The position numbers were made by a program, and so were the translations under genes. The notes below the pieces were generated by a model, which saw only the letters and a program-made list of their open reading frames with translations, was not told the DNA's origin and ran no database searches. DNA of 64,000 nucleotides from Nemopilema nomurai (taxonomy: Eukaryota > Cnidaria > Scyphozoa > Rhizostomeae > Rhizostomatidae): the NCBI GenBank assembly GCA_003864495.1, contig ML133465.1, forward strand, positions 434,001 through 498,000, read 5' to 3'. Positions 24,647 to 36,800 of this stretch are shown piece by piece. Numbering within the stretch: the first letter of the stretch is position 1; each line of letters begins with the position of its first letter.

Positions 24647-27600
24647 GTTTGTTTAAATGTTTGGTATTTGTTTTGAAAAGTATGCAAAATTGATGAATAT
24701 AAATTAAGGTTCCGGTAAACGCTTTCAACACGAAAATTGGTTTTTCCTTCCAAACTGTTCAAGGAATCTGGGTAAACTATATATCATTCGATGCACAAGA
24801 TTTTGGCGTATCTAGCCAGATCAAAATTATTGGCAAATAATGTTAAATGTTATTTTCCAGGCAAATTTATTGCTTAAAAATTGTACCTTCAAAAGCTATT
24901 TGGTATCCTTGCGTTTGAGGTAACAAAATCTGACTTAACCCAGCAGAAAGAGCAGATCCTAAGCTACAAGAGTGTCTCAGATTTTTTAAATTCCTCCTCT
25001 TCTTGAAACTATACCCTGTCAAAAATTGGCAAGCAATTTTTCCAGCATGTGTACAAGACGGACCAAAGCAAATAAAAAAATTATGAGACATGCTTTGTTT
25101 ACCAATATCTGCCCTGGCCGTGTGCAAATTTTCGAGCCATTTGATTGGTTCCTTGGGTACAAAATAGCTTTTTCGTACCTGTATGTAGAGGAATTTTGAG
25201 TCCCGGAGAAAACGGGATTTTACCGATCGCACTAGCAAGATACCAGCGAGATCATGTTACCAACAATGTATTCCTGATCAAGTTGTTTAGAGTTTAAGAT
25301 TAATTAGCGTCTTGAAATAAGCATAACAATTCATGGATGTGCCATACTTTCACACAAACCAAAGAAAGCAGAACAAGGATAATCGGCTTATTAGGTCGAG
25401 GGATTATAAAACCGCTGCTAGAAACTTTGATAAGGAAATTGTGGAAACCTACGTTTATACGGGATTTTCTCTATTTTCAAAACTTCTTCTAGCTTCAAAC
25501 ATGGTATCATTATGTACCTTATTAATTCCGTTATCAGAATGTGAAGTAATCGAAAAATGGATGTTTTCGTCCAGAAAACGTTTACCGTAACCTTAATATA
25601 TGTTTCGTATTTATTCATTTCAAATACACAAAGCTTCTTATCAATAGCGACTGTAGAGTTGGATAATTTGTAAACGAAGAAATGAAGAATGAATTAGAAA
25701 TTATTACGTATAGTTTAGATCCTCCACCTTCCACTTGAGAAAAATCGTCTCCCCACTGTATTGCAGCATTGCTAGTTATTTTCATGCCCTGGAATAATTA
25801 TGTAGTCTATAAATAGTTCTTTCTCGTGCTTTTAAAGGGACCATAAAATGCAAATAGCTTAACTATGGTATCAGAAACCCTTATAAGTTCTGGTCGCATT
25901 ATGTGTAAAACGTGATAAGCTACCAGCGCGGAAAGATGCTATATCATTTAATAAGAAATCGGTGCAAGAAGAACCTGAGGCACTACTCAATAACCTCAAG
26001 AAAAGTCCTTCCAATTCATAGGTTGTTAATATCATTCAAATGCCGATGCATAACTGCTACAAATGACTAGAAATTCTCAAGCGCGTTCTAACATTGATCA
26101 GATTCACGTGGATACTTCAACAAAGTTACTTGCTCAAGTAAGAAAGTGTGGTTTACAAGATTGACTTAATGCACAACAGATACAACCTTGATAAAGAAAC
26201 GTGCCTGGTTTTCAACCAAAGGCACTTAAATTCAGTACATGCCAGTCTTGATTCATAATAGGTTGATTTGACTTGCAGTTTGAGTTGCGCGATAATCAAT
26301 TGATTTGCACGATGAGTCATCCCAACGCGTTAGGATATATCAGTTTTGCATCTTAAAGCAATTTTTCACAACTTTTATTACCCGGTGGCATCGCCATATC
26401 AAAGTGCACGTGGTAATGTTGTATCGAATTTCTTCTGTTTCTTTAAAAGCTACTTTCCAAGCTCTCCATCCTATTCTGGATTACTCTAACTAAATAAACA
26501 TGTTTGACAACATTGGTTTATAGGCTTATTGGTTTATAGCACTCAATTAGTTTTATTTCTTCTATTGATGTTGTTGAACCATCTGTGTCAGTCAGTTGAT
26601 TTCTGTTAAAGATACCTCTCCCAACGCCCAAATTTTGAAAAATGAAATTTCTAAATTTCATAAATCTGCCGAGCCATGCTCTATATAAAAAGCAAAGACA
26701 TTTGGTGACCAAAACTAGATGAAAGCAAGTAAGCAAAAACATAATGATTGAAATTTAAAGAGTAATTTCTAATCCAAGCACAATTCAAACAAAATCATTT
26801 ATATTCAAGCATAAATAATTGTCATCTATTGCTTGGATTGAGATTGATTCAAATTATATACAAGGTATATTACACTTTCTGGTTAAGAAAATTAGATTTA
26901 TCCATTTTAAACTTTCATTTTTTCATGTAAGATTCTATTTCTCTATCAAAGTAACACATTTACACAGCTCGAAGGCTCAAAGAAATACGCGTAAATAGAA
27001 TTCAAACTACCGTCTCTTTATGTCCAATTCTATATTTCCTTGAGTAATTTCCACTTCACTGGTTTTGTTACCGTTTTGTGGTGCTGTAAATCTGATTTGT
27101 GGTATTGTGATTTTAATTTTGTGGTGTTGTAAAAAGTTTGACTCGCTGGAACAATTTTTCGTGAAATATATGGAATCATTTGGTAAAACTATAAGAATTT
27201 CAAATCAAAACAAAAACTTAACACAACAGAAGAATAATAGTAAATAGTCAGCAGGGACAGATTTAAGAAGCAAGGACTGGGTGTTAGACACTAATTGGAT
27301 CTCTGTGCCACACCCTTAAGGTCACTGGTAAATGATTGAAACACCCATTTGTAAAATTCTGTTTTTAACTTTAAGGTAAAGAAGATTAAAAACGGTGGCA
27401 TAGCCAGGGTTGGAAGATTGGATGGGCAAAGAGGAGAAAATGTTTGCTGATCACACCGTTAAAAATTTGGGAAAACACCCTGTTTTGAAAATGCGTTTGG
27501 AAAAGCCATGGTATTTTCTTTGTAGCAATGGTTGGCTAATTAAGCACAACAGTCATATGCAGCTTTTTGTCACTGACCCCTGCAACTGTCTTTTTATATA

Positions 27601-29270
27601 ACAAAGCCTTTAACCGGGGTGTCAGAACCTTAGAAAGTCAAAGGATGAAGAACAGGGGAAAGGAATCACGAAGGGGAATAGAAACAAGGCTCTGGCAAGC
27701 AGGGTGCAATTCCTCTTACTCTTATATTCTGAATCGTGTAAGGCAAGGCGAGTAGAAAATGATTTACGTGTAAAACTGATTTGTGTAAAGTGGCCAAAAA
27801 TACATTAAACAGTATAAAAAAGTTTCAAGCCTGTCCACCTTGGAGCATAGATTACCTAAGATACATTTCACTCCCTTCAGATTAGCTAAGATATTATTCA
27901 GAATATTTCATACAGTCGTTTGTTTTAAAAACATTTTAATATTATCTAAAATGAAAACTATTTTTTTCAGAATAGGTCAGATTTGTCATTTAAAATAAAA
28001 GGTTCTTCACTTAAAGCTCAAATTGGGAATTAAAGCTCTAATTCTAGGATAGGCCTAATGTAAATTTTATTCCAGGACAGGTTCAAAAAATATTGCAGAA
28101 GGCACATCCCATGATTTTTTTCCAAGGTAAAGCCCGTTTAGGGTTCCACATTTCGAGCACTGGCAAATTCAAATGCACATGCAGGTACAGATTTCGTGCG
28201 GTACATTAAATGATATAATGATGATTCTACTTCACGTGGATGTTTTCAAATCATTGCATGCACTCATTAGCCTCCTAACATCGCATGAGTTTGGCGATGC
28301 AGCTAGCACCCTAGCCAATGCCTGCATAAGAAACGGATAAACATGTTTATTTATGTTTAGAGGCATAAACAAATACACCAGTTTCATATTTTTATTTTGG
28401 TATTCATAGAATTAAACACATCTTGATGCTGAAATGCCAGTTTCGTAACGTCCAGATCTAAGCACATTCTATTATCGTGCACTTTGTAGTGGGTGCCAAA
28501 GAGGCTGTATGTTTATTAGTCTAACAGGGTTTTAAGTTTTCTCAATTTCCTAGCACTTGTGTGCATAGAACCTAGGGGGCTGTGCCCTGTTATTCAGATC
28601 GAGTTCTACTGCTTTTTTAGTATTACCTTTCTTATTAAAAAAAACTACACTACCCTCCGTATCCCCTCAAAATTTACAGTCTCCAATGCCAATGCTTGCA
28701 CTGAGGTTAAAAATAACAATAGTAGAGTTAGAAAGTTTAACGAAAAAATACCAGTGATTGAATTTGTGGCGTTGTACATTTTTCTTAGAAAAACCCCTGT
28801 AATGAATATGTCCTATAATTTACGTTCTTAGCTCAATTATCCGGAACTCCCTTGCATTCACAACTAGAAGCATTCTCACGGCTCATGTAAGAAACTTTAA
28901 TAACAATTGGCATAAATATAACTTATGCCAATGTGTGTAAAGTCTCTTCGCTAACTAGGCAAATAGCTACTGTATTGATTTCGCCATAAATGTATTAAAA
29001 ATTGAAGTTACAACGCAGCAAAGTTAGTAAAAAGCCTTGCTGTTTTCACTACGCGTAAATATAATTTTTTTTCTATATAAAAAAACACTTTATAGACGTG
29101 CATAGAAAAAGATTGATGGAGATTTCACATAGGGAACTTTTGTAACTTGTATCAAACAAAAGAATGTCATTTCCATGATATTTCCATGTCCGCTGACAAC
29201 TCCTGGAAAATAAATTTTTAGCCTGAAAACTAGATTAAATGACACTGACATTGACGGCGGTTGTCAACCG
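24647..29270. other. Gene-poor AT-rich spacer
   Basis: Frames of 60-123 codons occur (the longest is minus 24867-25238) but none shows a domain, signal peptide or splice structure. I see no supported gene, RNA gene or long repeat. Confidence 0.5.
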
Positions 29271-29275
29271 TTGAC

Positions 29276-29355
29276 TGACCTCATAAACAGAGTGAAATCT
29301 TAAAACTACAATTACTTCCTTGACCTCATAAACAGAGTGAAATCTTAAAACTGAA
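29276..29355 (+). repeat. Direct duplication of about 31 bp, 49 bp apart
   Basis: GACCTCATAAACAGAGTGAA and the following AATCTTAAAACT-type sequence occur twice, beginning at about 29276 and about 29325. This is a simple tandem duplication with an intervening 18 bp. Confidence 0.8.
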
Positions 29356-29384
29356 CAGTTATCGACATGGTTGGTTTGTCTAGC

Positions 29385-29520
29385 TTTTGGATTTACTCAA
29401 CAAAGTTCTATAGCAGAACCGGTTTTTGGATGCTAAAGGTACTTTTTCGTCCAACGCTACTCGGGTATGGAAATGTCGAAAATGACCAAAGACTGACAAA
29501 ATCAATAGCCAGTTGTATAC
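29385..29520. mobile_element. Partial copy of the Mutator-like MITE family (copy C)
   Basis: Shares with copy A the stretch around AGCAGAACCGG / TACTTTTTCGTCC / GTATGG(C)AAA(C/T)GTCG and ACCAAAGACTGAC, over about 130 bp with many substitutions. Only the left half is recognisable and no clear target duplication was found. Confidence 0.5.
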
Positions 29521-29896
29521 TCTAAGGATTGTCAAACGAAAAATTACTTTCATGTAACGAAATCGGTTCCGCGTTCAGGGTTCGTCAGGGAGACGAGTGA
29601 GAGATCAGCAACGTGTTTCCTCGACTGCTTTTCATAATCAACTGACTATTCTTAAAACATTACAAACTTATAAGAATGCTAAATCAGTCAATTTATACTT
29701 AAACGAACATAACGTAGTTCACATATTGGTACGAGATAAATCATAACTCGTGACGTATAAAGTCACAAACATGCACATTCATATCATTAGGAAAATCAAG
29801 TTCTTTTCGAGAAACAGCGGAGGAAAACGCAAATTTGTTAAGCTTTGTCAAGGCTTCGATCTGTCGAGATTTGCACAATCCATGTCGAAGTCATCG

Positions 29897-30086
29897 AATC
29901 ACTTTGATCAATGTCAAAGCCATCGAATCACTTTGATCAATGTCAAAGCCATCGATTAATTTTGATCAATGTCAAAGCCATCGACTCACTTTGATCAATG
30001 CTAAAGCCATCGAATCACTTTGATCAATGTCAAAGCCATCTAATCACTTTGATCAATGTCAAAGCCATCGAATCACTTTGATCAGC
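29897..30086 (+). repeat. 29-bp minisatellite, six full units plus a partial
   Basis: Units begin at 29897, 29926, 29955, 29984, 30013 and 30042, with a partial unit at 30071. Each unit carries CTTTGATCAATGTCAAAG, an inverted pair of CTTTGA / TCAAAG cores. Unit 3 has lost the first core and unit 4 the second. On the minus strand the first core reads TGATCAAAG, which matches the TCF/LEF consensus. Each unit could also form a 6-bp-stem hairpin. No gene lies within 3 kb. Confidence 0.92.
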
Positions 30087-33000
30087 TTGTTTGTTTGGAA
30101 GCCAGATTGTTTGTTGTTTGAGGAAAAGCAGTAATTGAAATTTTCTAAAAATTATTGCTTATTTCTGAACATTAGCCATTTAAAAGTAAATTCATTATTA
30201 AAGTGAAAGAACAAGAAGTTCATTTTAATAATGAAGATGGAATCCAAGTCAAGTGTAAATTGAAGTTTGATGATCCTGAGAATGTTAAGATGGTTTTGAA
30301 TAGGCAGTTCGTTGAATAGGCAGTATGTTGAGACGTCAACTGTTAAGATTGATTGATGAAGTGTTTATAAAAATTACTGCAGGGAATATTTAATTGTTCC
30401 CAGCTACCTTTAACTTACCGATTTCATCCGGCTTGAACGGAGTTACTTTCTACAAAGAGCTTTTTCCAATTATCAAGGAATGCAACCTACCCGGGACGAC
30501 GTTCTATATATAAGGCATATCAGAGGCAATAGAAAAGAGAAACTTTCAAGATCAAGGGAGTCCAGCTTAAGTGGTAGTTGACTTGAGGATCAACTCTATA
30601 ATATGGCCGTCAAAGTTATTTGTAATAAGATACCACCAGGGCTTGTTTGTAAAAAGCATTGTTAATACTTCAGTTGATTTTCAGTCAATACTTGTTTTAT
30701 CAAGTAAAATTTTTGTCTGGTTCATGAATAACAACAACTTAGTCGCAATTCATTGCTTTTAAAAGCAATGTCTGAAAATCTAGTAGGGGCAAAGTTAAAT
30801 CTCAAGATCCACAGCCCAGAGTAAGCTTGTGATCGGAGATCAAAGATGAACCTATAAATTCACTCACAAGTTTCACAAAAATGGTATAACCTGCTGTATT
30901 TCTCATGGTGATTCAACTGTCAACGAGTCGTCGCAGCAACAAGCACATGGTGGTTTCTCAGTTGCTTCAAAGAACAATTGAGTTCAAACAATTGAATGAG
31001 CCAAGAAACGTCTTGACAGGTGGTTATAAGGCAATTGCAGGGCTATACGGACGCATGCGTCACCTGCTCTTTTGACGCCTCTTATAACCAGTGAGCAATA
31101 GGAAGGCTTTTCTTTGGACACCAGAAAGTACTTACCTATTGCTAACAAAATGCGTTCAGCTTGGCCAGTAATTACAGTCAAACTGTCATAATGTTTCTTA
31201 GAAATCTGAATGCTTCAAGGAAAATATGCCTTCCGAGCGTCGGATAGGCTAAATGGCTTATGATTGTGGTTGAGATTTTTACAATGCTTCTCAGCACAAA
31301 AATTGTTTCAAAAAGTGTTGCATCAATGAAACACTTCATCTGCCTTATCGTGTCGTTTCTTTTTTACTGTGATGAGATTAAGTATTTCTCTCTTCCTTAG
31401 CTGAAACTAACTCTCCCTTTTAGTACAATGATAAGCAAATTCGGTTAGTAAAAACGTTTTTGGATTTTTGACACTGATATTAGACTCTATAATGTAATCA
31501 AGCTATTACATTTATCAATAGATGAAAGATTGTTCAGATACTAAAGGTTTTTAAAATTTTGAAAGTTTTTGTGAACAGAAAGTAGCTAGAAAGAAAGGAA
31601 TGTGCAGCTGGGAATGGTGGGGCTAATTGAAAAACGTTGCAGGTTTTGAAACGAACTATACTACTTTTTTAGCGGACTGGGTGAAAATAGTTGAAAAGAA
31701 TTCATATTACTACGGTGATTGACAAGCATATCAATCAAAATTATAAACGTTACAACTTTACTGGTCTCAGAGTATTTAGTTATTGATCCGAATTAATGAA
31801 AATGTATGTCTATTATGGACAGAAAGTACCAGTGACTTTCATACCAGCTTGAAGGTCACTTGCAACTTGCCTACACAAAAGATCACAACGAGCTTGGTCG
31901 TGATAAGACTTCCTGTCTCTGTGCTAAGGTTATCTCAAATGCTTGAAAGCTCTGCTAAGCACCAATAAGTTTAACTTGGATACTATAGCGTAACTGGCAA
32001 GACTTGAGTCTTGTCCCCGAGGCAAGCTAGCAGTAAGAGATTCTTTACTCAGTGAACCGTCAGAGATCAAGGCGACTCTAGCTTACACCGGCAAACAAAA
32101 GAAGCCAAACACCACTTTTTCAGACACACGTATACAAACTACGGCTGGACAAACAGTTTAGGAATTCCTGTCTTGTGGACACAGAACCGTTTGTCAGCTG
32201 GAAGACTGTCACCCTCGGTAAGGCTGCTTCGCTTCCAGTTCTTGATGATTACAAGAGTGTAGATTAATAATTAGCAGTTAACAAGCATGGTCAAACGACA
32301 AATCACCAAAATCCGTTATACCTAAACAGCTCTTTTTCTTTAAGCATAACTTGGTTATTCAGTAAGTAGTTACTCGTTTCTTTAGTCACCAATGCAATGT
32401 TCGTGATCTTAGTCTGTTCTTCTTTGATCGTTTGAATTATCCAGCGCCAAAGAACAAAGTCTTTTTCGCAAAATCATTGAGTATGGCTTGAGTAATCTTG
32501 GTCGCGAAAAATCCTTTCTAGCGAGAGAATGATGAATTTCTTTTATGAAAAATGGGTGAAATAGTTTTCCTCTATTAGGTCGCCTATTGTTGTTTCGGGG
32601 CTTAGTATGGTGTGCAAAATTTAAATTAGGTTTGCAAAATTTAAATATATTCTTGCCTTTTCATGTTATAGAGAACGCTTGAGTTCTATAGTGTAAATGA
32701 TTAATTTTCAAATGACTTCGATTAAGGATATACCGATTGATATCAAATCGATTTATATTAACATATATTAGATATTAGCCCAGTTGCTACGACTGAAGTT
32801 TTCACTTTTTAGAGGTATGGAAACTTCTCAAGGAATCTTCATGTGTTTCACTTAGACTATCTATCACATTAATGACCAATGGTAAAGGGACTTGAATAAG
32901 CATTTTGCTTTAAAACTTCTGGTACTTTTTTCACTTCGGGTCGTGTTACTGGTAACCTACATGCCAGCTAGCAAATCAAATTACATACTCAGTAATTAAA

Positions 33001-33875
33001 CATAAAGAGTTGATTGCGGACTTGTTAATCTACTTTGGCTAGTGTAACGAGTAGATCCTTCTCTTGTGTTCATAATGCATATTTCTCACTACGCATGACC
33101 TATTTTTCAAAGCTACGAACATGACATCGCCTGTTAAATATGTGCTAACATGCAACACATGTACTGAATGGACCCTAAATAACATGAAAAGAGAGGGTCA
33201 AAGGTTTTTGGAAATTGCACTTGAGGATTTACTGTACATTTACTTTAAAATCTTCAGATGAATAGAGGCTACAGATACTTAATCCGAAACTGCTTAAGGC
33301 TGGAAGCGTTCAAACTGAGATTACTAGTCTTTGGAAGCGTTTTATTTGAGATTGTTAGGGATTGGAGACATTTGTTTCTTAAAGCCTACTAGGCCACAAT
33401 TTATATAGAAGGAAAACATTAAAGATATGCTACAGATTTTGGTGTAATAAATATGTAATATTTTGAGTTAGCTGCCTATAGATAAATACAAACATGGGGC
33501 ATATAGAATAAATGATCGCAATCGAAATTTTAATTGTTCGTAACCAAGTGGATAACAGGAAAGGCATATGACACATCAACCACCTCATAGAACGAAGAAA
33601 GTCCTGTAATAGTGTTATCACTACCAGTGGAGGCGTCGACCAAGCCAAAAAAATTGGAAATTAATTACAGCCGTAGAAGTGACAAAAAAATATTCTTAGG
33701 AGAGAATAGTTTTTACTTGCCTAGGCATAAATAAACATGCAGTTTTTAAGCCGACATGCAAAGGTGTTGTGACTATTCATCAGCCATCACTGACTAAAGC
33801 AACTTTTATACTAATTTTTTGTGTAAAATCTCTGCATGAAGAATTGAAGATTTATTTGTGATCTATAAATTACAG
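30087..33875. other. Spacer upstream of the large secreted-protein gene
   Basis: No supported gene. Two stretches read like short coding remnants without splice support: about 30213-30320 (+) and about 33535-33650 (-, reads G-L-V-D-A-S-T-G before a TAA). The final kilobase probably holds the promoter or a 5' non-coding exon of the gene at 33891, since an acceptor (TTACAG, ending 33875) lies 15 nt before its ATG. Confidence 0.45.
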
Positions 33876-33890
33876 GAAAGTAAATACAAA

Positions 33891-36800
33891 ATGGTTAAGT
33901 TTTCGTGGCTACTCTTGATGCTTGGAATAACAGCTACATACGGAGAAGGTTGGCTTTCCTTAGCTCACTACTTTGCTTCTGTCTTTGCTTTGCATGCTTT
34001 CAAAAGTATTTCATGTTTGGAAATTTTCATATTGTTCTAATGTTTCTTCAGCTTCATAGAAGTATCTGACGCATTATTATTTTTATAATGATTTCGCAAA
34101 AGAAGAGATGCACTAAAGTGTGTTACGTAAGTAGCAATATTATATTGCAATGAGCATAAATGATTGACGCTAATTAAAAGAGCTTATCAGCTCCTATGAT
34201 TGCCTACAAATGAGCATGCTGCTAACTGTTCTTTCTTTAACTCTACTTTGACTTTTGATTCGTTTCTCTTTCAGTTAATTTCGACACATTAAAAGGAACA
34301 AGTCCAGCCAAATTGAAAATAGGTACCGCTGATTGTGAATTTAAGGGAGAAAAAAATGGCTGTAATTCAAAGTACACAAAAGTAGCCGGACTTTGCTCTT
34401 TTGACCACATGATGGGCCAATTTTTCTCTGGAGTCTCATTAAGCAAGGTAAGCCTCTTGAAATTTATATGCTGGCTTTTGACATTTGACCTTAACTCTTT
34501 GACCTTGAACTCTTCACCTAAACTTATGCATTGCTATGTTCCTTTGTACTGTTCCATTCGAAGCCCATACAAGATTGAGTTCAATTCTGACAAAAGAGCA
34601 AAAACTCTAAAATTCTTATGCACCGCCAATGTATAAATATTTTTCTGAAAGCCTTTTAAAATTTTTATGTGGGCCAATTTCAATTGCATTTTGTAACTAG
34701 AGATTTTGATCCAATTTAAACTTGATGATTGAAGCAGAAACAAAAGATCATCCTTTTGCTAAATTGAAAGTTTATCTGATTCGATTTTTAAGTGCAAACG
34801 TCCTATTAAATGTCACAACTTTGCCCCTGTTGATAGTTTTCTTTTAAACTAACATTATTTTTTCAATGTTTTTAGATTACAAAGAATTTCGTAATTCCAG
34901 AGAAGTTTTACGTTGAGGAATTTGTATTCGATACATGCAGTGGCAAGAACGATGTTCAATTCAAGCTGAGAACAAGAGAATCGTATGAGATTGCTTCTAG
35001 GTATTTGGTTCTAGCTGCCGAGAGCACATTTTTGGTTGGATGGAAGCATACAGATGCAGACATTACACTTGCGGGAATGCGAATTGAAGTATCTGGAAAG
35101 ACTTCCGTTGGTTGGTATACATATGATTATTACGACATCATGCTTGCCTCTAAATACCATCCATCAGATGTCGGGACGTTTGATTTCTGTTGATTTCTCA
35201 TTTCAGATTATATCTAGCAGTAACAGCTATTTCTAGTGAAACTTCTGATTCCAGTGTCATTATTAACTAGCTACAAAATTACGAATTCTGCTTCATTCAC
35301 TTCGCAGGTAATGATCATCAAGTTAGTGTCACATTTTCAAAGGGGACGGATGGACGAGAACTCGAAATCGCCATGCCAATGACCAGCGTGAGTGTGACAG
35401 ATTTTCTGGCCAAATTTGGCACCTCTGCCGAAGACCTAAAGTCAATGTCAAACGAAGGAAAAGCACAGCCTGGCATCCTTGAGGGAATGGAACCTGAGAA
35501 ATCAAGACTGAGCATAAATGCCATCAATTTTCAAAGCCCGCAAATCAAAGGAATATTTTCGCCAGGTTAGTTCAACTATACTTGATTAGATTTAAAAAAA
35601 TGATATGCGATAAGCAGAAGGTGCAATTTCAGGAAATTTTGAATACGCTTTATCTAGAGTTTAAGGGTATCGGACCGGCTATTTTCCTAAAGACACCCTC
35701 TCACTCTTACAAAAAAGGCTTCCTCTCAATCTTGCAACACTTTTGCTGAAAAGAAGTCTCTTTTGCATTATATAAGGCTTTTCTTTTGATGTTCTATTTT
35801 TGCACTTTCAGGTAATTAACAGGAAACAGGTGCTAGGAAAAATATTTTTACTTGACCATGCCTTTACTTTCTGACAACACCCACCAAGCCTCATCTAAGT
35901 TTTTCGTGCCTTTTTTAAAATTCTGAGCCAATCCGCCACTCCTCAAGGTTGCCTTGGTTGTAATTCCAGCTGCTAACACTTTGTATATTTGTTAGTTTAA
36001 GACTGCTATTTGGAGCTGGTAAAAGTCACGGTAAATGAGCTCACTGCTTCAGTATTCTTGATATTTTGTCTCATGGTATAAAGAATATAGGAGACACATC
36101 TTCTCAATAATTTTTTCCAGTTGGCTAATAGTTTGATGAATAGATGAATTGTTCCATATACTCATTTATTTTAGAGTCAGTTCAAAAACAATAAACAAAG
36201 TCTGCCATCATAACATTGATTTTCTATCTAAACCCCATTATCTTTATAGATCCAGCGAAGTCGGATTATACTTTTCCTGCTCAACTTGCCTTTCCCTCTA
36301 TTTTTGGTCTCGCTTCATATGATCTGACTTAGATACATTAATTTTCGCAGCACCTAGGGTTTATAACAAATGATAAGATATTTTACCTGCAACGTTTTGT
36401 TTTCAAGCCATTCGGTTTGGGTTTGCAACAAATTATCAAACTGAACGAAATTTCTTCCAGGTCAAGGATTCGAGATCACATGCAAAGGGTCTGTTCCAGC
36501 GCCTGAGCTGCTGAAAAGATCCGATGCACTTTACATCGTTATACAAGATTTCAAGAAAGCAGACTCTGCGGAGGTGCAAGAAGCTTTTGATACGCCAGCT
36601 GTGGCCTTATTTGCTGACTATAAACAAAGATCTATCAGCGACATACTTTACAAACTGACTGGAAAAACCGTGCCAACATCTCTCAATATTCTCGAGGGTA
36701 AAAAAGACTTTTGCCTCGTAGCCTCCACTAAAACATTCACTTTCATCAATAGCGAAGAATTGCGAGGTATTGTCAACAAGTTTACACCGAAGAAGGGTGT

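Noticed and set aside
24867..25238. 123-codon minus frame
   Set aside because: No domain, no signal peptide and no neighbouring exons; composition is that of AT-rich spacer.
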